A stretch of 64,000 nt of DNA, taken from NCBI GenBank assembly GCA_934465295.1, contig CAKSKU010000011.1, forward strand, positions 17,874-81,873, written 5' to 3'. Made by a program: the position numbers and the translations under genes. This stretch comes from an uncultured Oscillospiraceae bacterium (GTDB taxonomy: Bacteria > Bacillota > Clostridia > Oscillospirales > Ruminococcaceae). Positions 52,098 through 61,287 of the stretch are shown here, piece after piece (positions within the stretch are counted from its first letter, which is position 1; the number at the start of each line of letters is the position of its first letter). Below the pieces are notes generated by a model. The model was not told the DNA's origin. It did no database searches and saw only the letters and a program-made list of their open reading frames with translations.

Positions 52098-53945
52098 ATG
52101 TCAAAGATCATTGGTATTGACTTAGGTACAACAAACTCCTGCGTAGCAGTTATGGAAGGCGGCAACGCCGTAGTTATCCCCAACACAGAGGGCGCAAGAA
52201 CAACTCCTTCCGTTGTAGGTTTTACAAAGACAGGCGAACGTCTTGTAGGTCAGGTAGCAAAGCGTCAGGCTGTTACAAACGCTGACAGAACAGTTTCTTC
52301 TATCAAGCGTCACATGGGTTCCGACTATAAGGTAAAGATCGACGATAAGGAATTCACTCCTCAGCAGATCTCCGCTATGATACTCCAGAAGCTCAAGGCT
52401 GATGCTGAAGCTTATATCGGCGAACCCGTTACAGAAGCAGTTATCACAGTTCCTGCATACTTCACAGATGCACAGCGTCAGGCAACTAAGGACGCAGGTC
52501 AGATCGCAGGACTTAACGTAAGAAGAATCATCAACGAACCTACCGCAGCAGCTCTTTCCTACGGTATCGATAAGGAAGACGATCAGAAGATCATGGTTTA
52601 CGACCTCGGCGGCGGTACATTCGATGTATCTATCATTGAAATGGGCGACGGCGTTCAGCAGGTTCTTGCAACAGCCGGAAACAACCGTCTCGGCGGTGAT
52701 GACTTCGACCAGAGAATCATCAACTGGATGGTCGAGAACTTCAAGAGCGAGCAGGGCATCGACCTCACAGGCGACAAGATGGCTATGCAGAGATTAAAGG
52801 AAGCTGCTGAAAAGGCTAAGATCGAGCTTTCTTCCACACCTACATCTACTATCAACCTCCCATATATCACAGCTGATGCAACAGGTCCTAAGCACCTTGA
52901 AATGACCCTTACACAGGCTAAGTTCAATGAGCTTACTTCCGACCTCGTTCAGTCCACAATGGGTCCTGTAAAGCAGGCTCTCTCCGACAGCGGACTTAAG
53001 CCTTCCGACCTCAACAAAGTCCTTATGGTCGGCGGTTCTTCAAGAATCCCTGCTGTTCAGGAAGCTGTTAAGAACTTCATCGGCAAAGACCCGTTCAAGG
53101 GTATCAACCCTGATGAATGTGTTGCACTCGGTGCTGCACTTCAGGGCGGCGTTCTCGGCGGCGATGTAACGGGACTCCTTCTCCTCGATGTTGCTCCGCT
53201 TTCACTCGGTATCGAGACCGCAGGCGGCGTTTGCACAAAGATGATCGAGAGAAACACCACGATCCCTACAAAGAAGTCGCAGGTATTCTCCACATTCGCT
53301 GATAACCAGACAGCTGTTGATATCAACGTTCTCCAGGGTGAGCGTGAATTTGCTAAGGACAACAAGCAGCTCGGTATGTTCCGTCTTGACGGTATCGCTC
53401 CTGCTCCACGTGGAATCCCTCAGATCGAAGTTACTTTCGATATCGATGCAAACGGTATCGTAAATGTTTCCGCTAAGGATCTCGGCACAGGCAAGGAACA
53501 GCACATCTCCATCACATCTTCCACAAAGATGTCCAAGGAAGACATTCAGAAGGCTGTTGACGATGCCGCTAAGTACGCTGAGGAAGATAAGAAGCGTAAG
53601 GAAGCTGTTGATGCTAAGAACAACGCTGAAAACCTCGTATTCCAGTGTGAAAAGGCTCTCACAGACTTCGGCGACAAGGTTTCCGCTGACGAAAAGGCAG
53701 CAGTTCAGCCTAAGATCGACGCTCTTAAGGAAGCTCTCAAGACCGACAACACAGACGACATCAAGGCTAAGTCCGATGAACTCCAGAAGGCATTCTCCGA
53801 GATCGCAACTAAGGTTTACCAGGCTGCGGGCGCAGCTGCACAGGCTGCTCAGGGCGCTGCTGAGGGTGGAAACACTGACAACGGCAGCAATGACGGCAGT
53901 GACGGAAACGGTTTCGTAGACGCAGATTTCAAGGACGTTGAATAA
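52098..53945 (+). CDS. dnaK: Chaperone DnaK (Hsp70)
   Basis: A 615-residue Hsp70. The ATPase domain opens IIGIDLGTTNSCVAVMEGG and includes YDLGGGTFDVSIIEM and LMVGGSSRIPAVQ. The linker and substrate domain follow from LLLLDVAPLSLGIETAGG, and the helical lid and a Gly/Asn/Asp-rich tail end in GFVDADFKDVE. Gram-positive DnaKs lack a 24-residue segment of the ATPase domain found in Gram-negative ones, and the length here agrees. Codons are strongly biased for high expression. It is the third gene of the CIRCE-controlled operon. Confidence 0.97.
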   Translation: MSKIIGIDLGTTNSCVAVMEGGNAVVIPNTEGARTTPSVVGFTKTGERLVGQVAKRQAVTNADRTVSSIKRHMGSDYKVKIDDKEFTPQQISAMILQKLKADAEAYIGEPVTEAVITVPAYFTDAQRQATKDAGQIAGLNVRRIINEPTAAALSYGIDKEDDQKIMVYDLGGGTFDVSIIEMGDGVQQVLATAGNNRLGGDDFDQRIINWMVENFKSEQGIDLTGDKMAMQRLKEAAEKAKIELSSTPTSTINLPYITADATGPKHLEMTLTQAKFNELTSDLVQSTMGPVKQALSDSGLKPSDLNKVLMVGGSSRIPAVQEAVKNFIGKDPFKGINPDECVALGAALQGGVLGGDVTGLLLLDVAPLSLGIETAGGVCTKMIERNTTIPTKKSQVFSTFADNQTAVDINVLQGEREFAKDNKQLGMFRLDGIAPAPRGIPQIEVTFDIDANGIVNVSAKDLGTGKEQHISITSSTKMSKEDIQKAVDDAAKYAEEDKKRKEAVDAKNNAENLVFQCEKALTDFGDKVSADEKAAVQPKIDALKEALKTDNTDDIKAKSDELQKAFSEIATKVYQAAGAAAQAAQGAAEGGNTDNGSNDGSDGNGFVDADFKDVE

Positions 53946-53964
53946 TTAAGATAAATCAAATAAT

Positions 53965-54000
53965 GCCAACGGGTCAGATTCATTCTGACCTTATGGCGTT
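53965..54000 (+). terminator. Hairpin between dnaK and dnaJ, possible partial terminator or processing site
   Basis: GGTCAGA / TCTGACC with outer GCCA / TGGC pairs forms a two-part stem, followed by only GTTT. It could reduce dnaJ expression or stabilise dnaK mRNA. Confidence 0.5.
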
Positions 54001-54047
54001 TGATGACATAAATTTTACGGGGCAGTTTAGCTCCGCAGGAGGCTTTT

Positions 54048-55560
<1,513 letters not shown>

Positions 55561-55699
55561 AGCATTTTATGCCGACATCGTTTGAACGGCGGTGGGTGGG
55601 ATATGAACGGCAAAAAAACATTTTAATGCAGGGGCGGATTCCATATTCGACCGTTTACACACATAAGTATAACTGGATAAAACATAAACTGCACCCCAA
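55561..55699. other. Spacer between inverted repeat copies C and D
   Basis: About 140 bases with no credible gene. It contains a short inverted pair, GCATAAAATGC and GCATTTTATGCC (55535-55575). Confidence 0.5.
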
Positions 55700-56065
55700 A
55701 AACAGACCGTCTGTTAGATATTCCATCGCCGTTCATACTGCGTTTTACCATTCATACAGCGTTGAAGCTTCAAATTCACTCACTTTGTTCGTGAATTTTT
55801 GCTTCAAGGATAGTTTGTTTGAGGAAAATAGTATGGCGCAATTCACATTTTATGGGTTTACGAAACTTGATTTCTCATAGTTTGGTTTACCTTTTTTGTG
55901 TGAATTGCGCTTTTTGGGCTGTTACCGATTACGTTATTGCGACTGACGTTTGGCTGTTAGTTTAAGGAGTTTCGCTTCTGCGGAAGCGACAAGGTGGCGC
56001 TGCCCCCTTGACCCCTGCCACCCTTTGAACAAAGCGAAATTCTTGCAGAATTAACGTAAACTTTG
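55700..56065 (+). repeat. Dispersed structured intergenic repeat, copy D
   Basis: Plus-orientation copy that matches the reverse complement of copy A over its whole length: CTGCGTTTTACCATTCATAC, GTTGAAGCTTCAAA, the hairpin at 55835-55910, the TTTCGCTTCTGCGGAAGCGA hairpin, CCCCCTTGACCCCT and a final AATTAACGTAAACTTTG. No gene is predicted; open frames here are translations of the repeat. The remaining 56066-56312 is AT-rich and holds only a promoter. Confidence 0.8.
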
Positions 56066-56214
56066 TTTTTTTGTGAGCCTTGACTTTTTATGCAAACTTT
56101 AGTTTGCACAGTTCCCCAAAATTATTTCAAAACGGTAACAAAAATTTATTTTTCGGCGAATTGTTTAAAATTAGATTACAGTTTATGTTTAATGTGGAAA
56201 AACAAAAATAAGTG

Positions 56215-56223
56215 TGCTATAAT
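56215..56223 (+). promoter_or_regulatory. Extended -10 promoter of the second ABC cluster
   Basis: TGCTATAAT (56215-56223) is an extended -10 element; no good -35 box is seen 17 bases upstream. The leader would be about 80 bases. Confidence 0.5.
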
Positions 56224-56312
56224 GGAGAAACGGAAGAATATTGTTCTTTATTCGGAATACAGACAAAAATTTGCATTCTGACCTTTAGGTTCTCATCAGG
56301 GAGATGAAAAAA

Positions 56313-57245
56313 ATGAAAAAAATAGGTGCAAAGCCTGATATAAAAAAAGAGCGGCGTGAAAAAAAGGTTCGGGAAAAGCCGCCTAAGGTTTCTTTAAAGT
56401 CAAAGGCGTTCCCGATAGCCTGCATCGGACCGAGCTTTATCGGCGTTATGATATTTTTCATAGTGCCTTTCATGGTAATTCTTTACTACTCGGTAGTCGA
56501 CAACCCTATAAACAAGGATTTTGTGTTCCTCGACAACTACATAAGCCTTCTGAAAAACAGCGCATTCAAGAGAGCGGCTGTAAACACGCTGAAATTTTCG
56601 CTCACGTCCGTTCCGCTTGCGGTCATACTCGGACTGGCACTTGCGATGCTTCTCGATGCGAAAATTCCGCTCGTCAGCCAGTTCAGGGCAAGCTTTCTCT
56701 GTCCGATGATGGTTCCCGTTGCTTCGGTCGTGCTTATATGGCAGGTAATTTTCCACTACAACGGAACGCTCAACGAAATTCTTTCAAAGTTCGGCGTTGA
56801 CAGGATAGACTGGCTCAAATCCGACAAGGCAATGATAGTGGTAACTGTGCTTTTCCTATGGAAAAACCTCGGCTACAATATGATACTGTTCCTGTCGGCA
56901 CTCGGAGGGATATCCAAGGATCAGCTCGAAGTTGCAACGCTGGAGGGTGCGGGTGCTTGGTACAAGTTCGTCCACATAAAGCTCCGTCACCTTTCGCCGA
57001 CGATACTTTTCGTTGCTATACTTTCGCTGATAAACTCGTTCAAGGTTTTCCGTGAGGTCTATCTTCTCACGGGCGACTACCCTTACGACTCGATATATAT
57101 GCTCCAGCACTTTATGAACAACACATTCCGAAAGCTTGATTATCAGAAGCTTTCGGCGGCGGCGATAATAATGTCGATAGTTATCATCGTGATACTTGCG
57201 CTGCTGTTCGTTGCTGAAAATAAGTTCGGGGAGGATACGGAATGA
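56313..57245 (+). CDS. Sugar ABC transporter permease (MalF type), second cluster
   Basis: A 310-residue six-helix permease with a very basic N terminus (about residues 1-30, KPDIKKERREKKVREKPP). The EAA loop reads QLEVATLEGAGAWYKFVHI followed by KLRHLSP, where arginine and histidine replace the usual Pro. The ATG at 56313 is preferred because AGGGAG is ten bases upstream; the ATG at 56304 is too close. It opens a five-gene operon and overlaps the next gene by four bases. No ATPase is encoded in the operon. Confidence 0.88.
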   Translation: MKKIGAKPDIKKERREKKVREKPPKVSLKSKAFPIACIGPSFIGVMIFFIVPFMVILYYSVVDNPINKDFVFLDNYISLLKNSAFKRAAVNTLKFSLTSVPLAVILGLALAMLLDAKIPLVSQFRASFLCPMMVPVASVVLIWQVIFHYNGTLNEILSKFGVDRIDWLKSDKAMIVVTVLFLWKNLGYNMILFLSALGGISKDQLEVATLEGAGAWYKFVHIKLRHLSPTILFVAILSLINSFKVFREVYLLTGDYPYDSIYMLQHFMNNTFRKLDYQKLSAAAIIMSIVIIVILALLFVAENKFGEDTE

Positions 57246-58174
57246 CAGCTGAAAATACAGTTAAAAAGCCTCTTCGCAGAAAAAAATTCACACTGCGGCA
57301 GAATAAGATAGGTCTTGCGGTGATGACGATATTTGCGGCTGCGGCGGCACTGATATTCCTTATGCCGACCGTGCTGACGATAGCAAACTCGTTTATGTCG
57401 TCCTCGGAGATATCGGCGAATTACGGCTCGGTATTCTCAACGACCGAATCAGGCGGAAAGACGTTCATCTCCGAAAAGGTGAATCTGAAATTTATCCCCG
57501 ATATGGTCTCATTCTCGCAGTATTTCACGGTGCTTTTCAAGAGTCCCGATTATCTGCTGAAATTCTGGAACTCGGTGATACTCGTTGTTCCGATAGTTAT
57601 ATTCCAGCTTGCGGTTGCGGCGTTCGCCTCCTACGGCTTCGCACGGCTAAAGGGCAGGCTGAAAGAGATTCTTTTCTTCGTATATGTAATAGTAATGATG
57701 ATGCCCTATCAGGTAACGCTCGTTCCGAACTACCTTGTTGCGGATAAGCTCGGGATACTCAACACACGCTGGGCGATAATACTGCCTGCGGTGTTCACGC
57801 CCTACTCGGTGTTCCTGCTGACAAAGGTGATGAAGCGAATACCCGAGTCGCTCATTGAGGCAGCGAAGCTTGACGGTGCAGGAGAGATGCAGATATTCCG
57901 CTACATAGCACTGCCTCTTTGCAAGAGCGTTATATTCTCGGTAATAATACTTGTTTTCATCGATTACTGGAATATGGTCGAACAGCCGCTCATTCTTCTT
58001 TCGGACGAAAGCCTTTATCCGCTGTCCGTTTTCCTTTCGAGGATAAATTCGGGCGAGATAGGTCTTGCGTTCGCTGTTGCGACGATATATATGATACCCA
58101 CGCTGCTGATGTTCCTTTACGGCGAGGATTATCTCGTTGAGGGAATTGCATATTCGGGCGGCATCAAGGGTTAA
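57242..58174 (+). CDS. Sugar ABC transporter permease (MalG type), second cluster
   Basis: A 310-residue six-helix permease whose ATG overlaps the preceding stop (ATGA). The EAA loop reads LIEAAKLDGAGEMQIFRY followed by IALPLCKS. A periplasmic-side loop of about 60 residues after helix 1 (SSEISANYGSVFSTTESGG) is longer than in most MalG proteins and could contact the adaptor protein encoded next. The final segment YLVEGIAYSGGIKG is typical of the family. It pairs with the MalF-type subunit encoded just before it. Confidence 0.88.
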   Translation: MTAENTVKKPLRRKKFTLRQNKIGLAVMTIFAAAAALIFLMPTVLTIANSFMSSSEISANYGSVFSTTESGGKTFISEKVNLKFIPDMVSFSQYFTVLFKSPDYLLKFWNSVILVVPIVIFQLAVAAFASYGFARLKGRLKEILFFVYVIVMMMPYQVTLVPNYLVADKLGILNTRWAIILPAVFTPYSVFLLTKVMKRIPESLIEAAKLDGAGEMQIFRYIALPLCKSVIFSVIILVFIDYWNMVEQPLILLSDESLYPLSVFLSRINSGEIGLAFAVATIYMIPTLLMFLYGEDYLVEGIAYSGGIKG

Positions 58175-58206
58175 GATCTGATGATCTTCAGATTGGAGGT
58201 ACATAA

Positions 58207-60147
58207 ATGGAAAATAAAAGACGTGAATGGGTGAAAACGGCTGCGATAATTTTTCTCACGATAATGCTCCTGCTGACGTTTTTTTCAAATACTATAATGA
58301 ACTATTCTCTGCCCGAGGTCTCGGCAAAATATGTGCAGAGCGGAAGCCTTTCCGAGCAGATAAGAGGAACAGCCACGGTCGAAGCCGCACAGCAGTACGA
58401 AGTGAAGTACACGGGTGCATCAAGGGTCGTTCAGGCTGTTGAGGTAAAGCAGGGCGATACCGTTGAAAAGGGTCAGGTGCTGCTCCGCTTTGAAGAGGGC
58501 GAAAGCCCCGATCTCCAGCAGGCTCAGAGCGATCTCGAAGCCAAGCAGGACGAATACAGAACGAAGCTTCTTGATGCAGGCGTTGATTATTCTGCCGACG
58601 AGCTTTCGATAAAAAATCTTGAAGAGGATATCTCAAGGCTCAAGCAGAGTCTTGGCGGAAGTGACGATTATCTTAAAAAGGTCGAAGAACAGAAGGCTCT
58701 TGAAGAAAAGATAAACGACCTCACAAAGCAGAGCAATGAACTCACAAAGGAAAGCAAGGCTCTTGAAGATGAGCTTACACACATCGGCGAACAGCTCACG
58801 GCACTCAGCAGTGATGACTATGAATCGCTCGATGATGTTTACAGCAAGGTGCTTTCTCCGCTTTATGACGATGTTGTAAAATACAAGGCGGAAAAGGAAA
58901 AATACGATAAGAAGGTCGAGCAGATCACCAAGGAGCTTGGCGATAAGGTCACAAATCAGGATATCATCAACAAGCAGACGGAGATAACAAAGCTCCAGAC
59001 ACAGCTTGAATCACTCAACGAAAAGTATCTTGAAGCACTTGTGAGCGATGAAGGCGATCCTATTTCCATAGCTCAGAGCATAAAGGATACGAACACCGAT
59101 CTCGGCAAAGCAAGGTCGGAGCTTTATGAGCTTTACAACAAGCAGTCGACGAGCAATTATATCAGTCAGAAGCTCAAAACTGCGACAAACAACCAGACCA
59201 CCTTTACCAACAGCTATAACGACGCCGTAAACAAGCTCAATCTGAAAAAGATAGAGGTCAGCAAAAAGCTCAATGCCGAAAAGAAATCCGTTAAGGCAAA
59301 GGCTGACAAGAAAAACAACGAACTTGACGATGTTAAATCGCAGATCGAAGATGTAAAGCTTGACAAGACGCAGGTCGATGCGGACCTTGAAACTATCAAT
59401 TCGATAGAATCCAAGGAGCGTGACCTCGAAAGTCAGAAGCTTGCACTTCAGAAAAAGCAGAAGGACGATCTCATCGCCGCCGGAAAGGACGATATTGCGA
59501 CCGAGGCTTTGCAGCGAGAGATAAAGCGGCTTGAAGAAAAGGTTGAAAAGATCAAGGCTGATGCGGTAGGCGGCGAGATAACCGCTCAGGTCGCAGGCGT
59601 TATCAGCTCGATGAAGATAGTCGCAGGCGAAACGCTCGAATCGGGAACATCGGTGGCTTCCATCGAAATGACCGAGAAGGGCTATACGGCAAGCTTTTCC
59701 GTAACGCTCGACCAGGCTAAGAAGGTCAAGGTCGGCGACAATGCGGATATCCAATATTTCTGGGGCGGCGAAGCTCAGGCGAAGCTCACTCAGATAAAGG
59801 CAGACCAGTCGGATTCGCAGAAAAAACAGCTTGTTTTCGATATCACGGGTGATGTCACTCCGGGACAGTCATTACAGCTCGTTCTCGGCGGAAAGGGTCA
59901 GCCGTATGAATGTATCATCCCGAACAACGCCATCAAGGAGGACTCGAACGGCAAGTTCGTCCTTACGGTCGTTGCAAAGAGCAGCCCTCTCGGCAACAGA
60001 TATATCGCAAAGCGTGCAGATATCACAGTCCTTGCATCGGACGGCGTGAACACAGCCGTAACGGGCGTTGTTCAGAGCGACTTCATTATTTCCACTTCGA
60101 CAAAGCCTATCAACGCAGGCGATCAGGTTCGCCTTGTTGACAACTGA
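58207..60147 (+). CDS. HlyD/membrane-fusion-type adaptor protein with long coiled coil
   Basis: A 646-residue protein with one N-terminal membrane anchor (about residues 10-32). A first half of a lipoyl-like domain follows (RVVQAVEVKQGDTVEKGQVL, about 77-97), then a coiled coil of roughly 340 residues (about 105-450, heptad-rich Glu/Lys/Leu), the second lipoyl half (GEITAQVAGVISSMKIVAGE, about 456-475), and beta-barrel and membrane-proximal domains to the end. This is the architecture of periplasmic adaptor proteins of MacAB- and HlyBD-type exporters, though the coiled coil is long. In a single-membrane Firmicute it would reach across the wall. It follows two importer-type permeases by 32 bases, an odd context. 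Confidence 0.85.
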   Translation: MENKRREWVKTAAIIFLTIMLLLTFFSNTIMNYSLPEVSAKYVQSGSLSEQIRGTATVEAAQQYEVKYTGASRVVQAVEVKQGDTVEKGQVLLRFEEGESPDLQQAQSDLEAKQDEYRTKLLDAGVDYSADELSIKNLEEDISRLKQSLGGSDDYLKKVEEQKALEEKINDLTKQSNELTKESKALEDELTHIGEQLTALSSDDYESLDDVYSKVLSPLYDDVVKYKAEKEKYDKKVEQITKELGDKVTNQDIINKQTEITKLQTQLESLNEKYLEALVSDEGDPISIAQSIKDTNTDLGKARSELYELYNKQSTSNYISQKLKTATNNQTTFTNSYNDAVNKLNLKKIEVSKKLNAEKKSVKAKADKKNNELDDVKSQIEDVKLDKTQVDADLETINSIESKERDLESQKLALQKKQKDDLIAAGKDDIATEALQREIKRLEEKVEKIKADAVGGEITAQVAGVISSMKIVAGETLESGTSVASIEMTEKGYTASFSVTLDQAKKVKVGDNADIQYFWGGEAQAKLTQIKADQSDSQKKQLVFDITGDVTPGQSLQLVLGGKGQPYECIIPNNAIKEDSNGKFVLTVVAKSSPLGNRYIAKRADITVLASDGVNTAVTGVVQSDFIISTSTKPINAGDQVRLVDN

Positions 60148-60179
60148 TAAAAGGTCATCATCTGAAAGGAGGGAGCAAA

Positions 60180-61283
60180 ACGGGTACAAAAAAGCTGCTC
60201 TATATAATTCTTGCCGCCCTTGATGCGGTCTGTATCGCAGTCTTTGCCTGTCTGAGCATCAGCTTTGCAGGTATCGGCGGCAGGCTCCCGTCACAGAATG
60301 CAGCCAAAAGCTGGGAAAGTGAAAGCGGCGAAAGATATGACCAGATATCGGCATTTTTCAGCGAGGGTAATGGCATTGACCTTAACGAAGTGCGCCGAAT
60401 GAGGGTCGATATCGACAAAAAGATGAGCGAAAACTCACTCACTTCCGAAAAAGAGGGCGCAAGGCTTTATTTTGACGCTTTTTCCTGCGCAGAGCAGAAA
60501 ATGACCGTCACAACGATGAGTGACAGTTATGCGCCGAAGGTCGATGCGAATACAATTGTAACAGGCGGAGATTTCTTCCTTTTCCACCCGCTGACGCTCC
60601 TTTCGGGCAGCTATTATTCGGACGACGATCTTATGCAGGACAGAGTTGTCATTGATGAAACGCTCGCCTGGCAGCTTTTCGGCTCAAGCAATGTCGAGGG
60701 TATGGCTGTAAGCATCGGCGGAAAGATCTTCACCGTTGCAGGCGTTGTAAAAGCCGAGCAGGATAAGGATACACAGTATCTTATCGGCAAAAAGCCGTAT
60801 ATGTTCATCTCCTACGCAGGCATTCAGCTTGTTCAGGAGCAAGCCCCCGAGGTATCCTGCTATGAAGCGGTGCTTCCAAGTCCCGTAAAGGGTCTTGCGG
60901 AATCGATCATCAAGGACGTTGTGGGTGTTTCGGAGGATAACCGAACGATCATCGTCAACACGGGACGCTTCTCCGCAATAAAAATGCTCAAAGCGGCTTT
61001 TGACGGCGGAAAAAGTGCAGTCATCGACAAGCCGATAGTTTATCCCTACTGGGAAAACGCAGCAAGGATCACAGAGCAAAAGGCAGCGCACCGTATGGCC
61101 GCTATCATAGCCGCTCTCTGCGTTCCGATATTAACAGTTCTGTATTTTGCCGTTCTGTTTTTCATTAAACGAAAGGCAATTGCACATAAGCTTTCGGAGA
61201 AGATAAAGGATAAAGCTTCTTCGGCGGCAGCATATTTCAAAAGCAGAAGATCAAGACAAAAAACTATGAAAGGCGGAAACTGA
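60180..61283 (+). CDS. MacB periplasmic-core-domain membrane protein, apparent ACG start
   Basis: A 367-residue protein with one N-terminal helix (about 5-30, LLYIILAALDAVCIAVFACL), an extracellular MacB core domain (about 45-295; RVVIDETLAWQLFGSSNVEG and GKIFTVAGVVKAEQ are diagnostic) and one C-terminal helix (about 305-330) with a basic tail. The four-helix FtsX/MacB permease plan is reduced to two helices. The frame is open from AAAGGAGGG (60165-60173), but the only codon at correct spacing is ACG at 60180; the first conventional start (GTG 60390) lacks a ribosome site and would remove the helix. Either ACG or a nearby rare codon starts translation, or the base is a variant of ATG. It is co-transcribed with the HlyD-like gene. 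Confidence 0.7.
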   Translation, partial: TGTKKLLYIILAALDAVCIAVFACLSISFAGIGGRLPSQNAAKSWESESGERYDQISAFFSEGNGIDLNEVRRMRVDIDKKMSENSLTSEKEGARLYFDAFSCAEQKMTVTTMSDSYAPKVDANTIVTGGDFFLFHPLTLLSGSYYSDDDLMQDRVVIDETLAWQLFGSSNVEGMAVSIGGKIFTVAGVVKAEQDKDTQYLIGKKPYMFISYAGIQLVQEQAPEVSCYEAVLPSPVKGLAESIIKDVVGVSEDNRTIIVNTGRFSAIKMLKAAFDGGKSAVIDKPIVYPYWENAARITEQKAAHRMAAIIAALCVPILTVLYFAVLFFIKRKAIAHKLSEKIKDKASSAAAYFKSRRSRQKTMKGGN

Positions 61284-61287
61284 CTTT

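Noticed and set aside
56090..56281. Open frame of 63 codons before the second ABC cluster
   Set aside because: No ribosome site, AT-rich composition, and it overlaps the extended -10 promoter.
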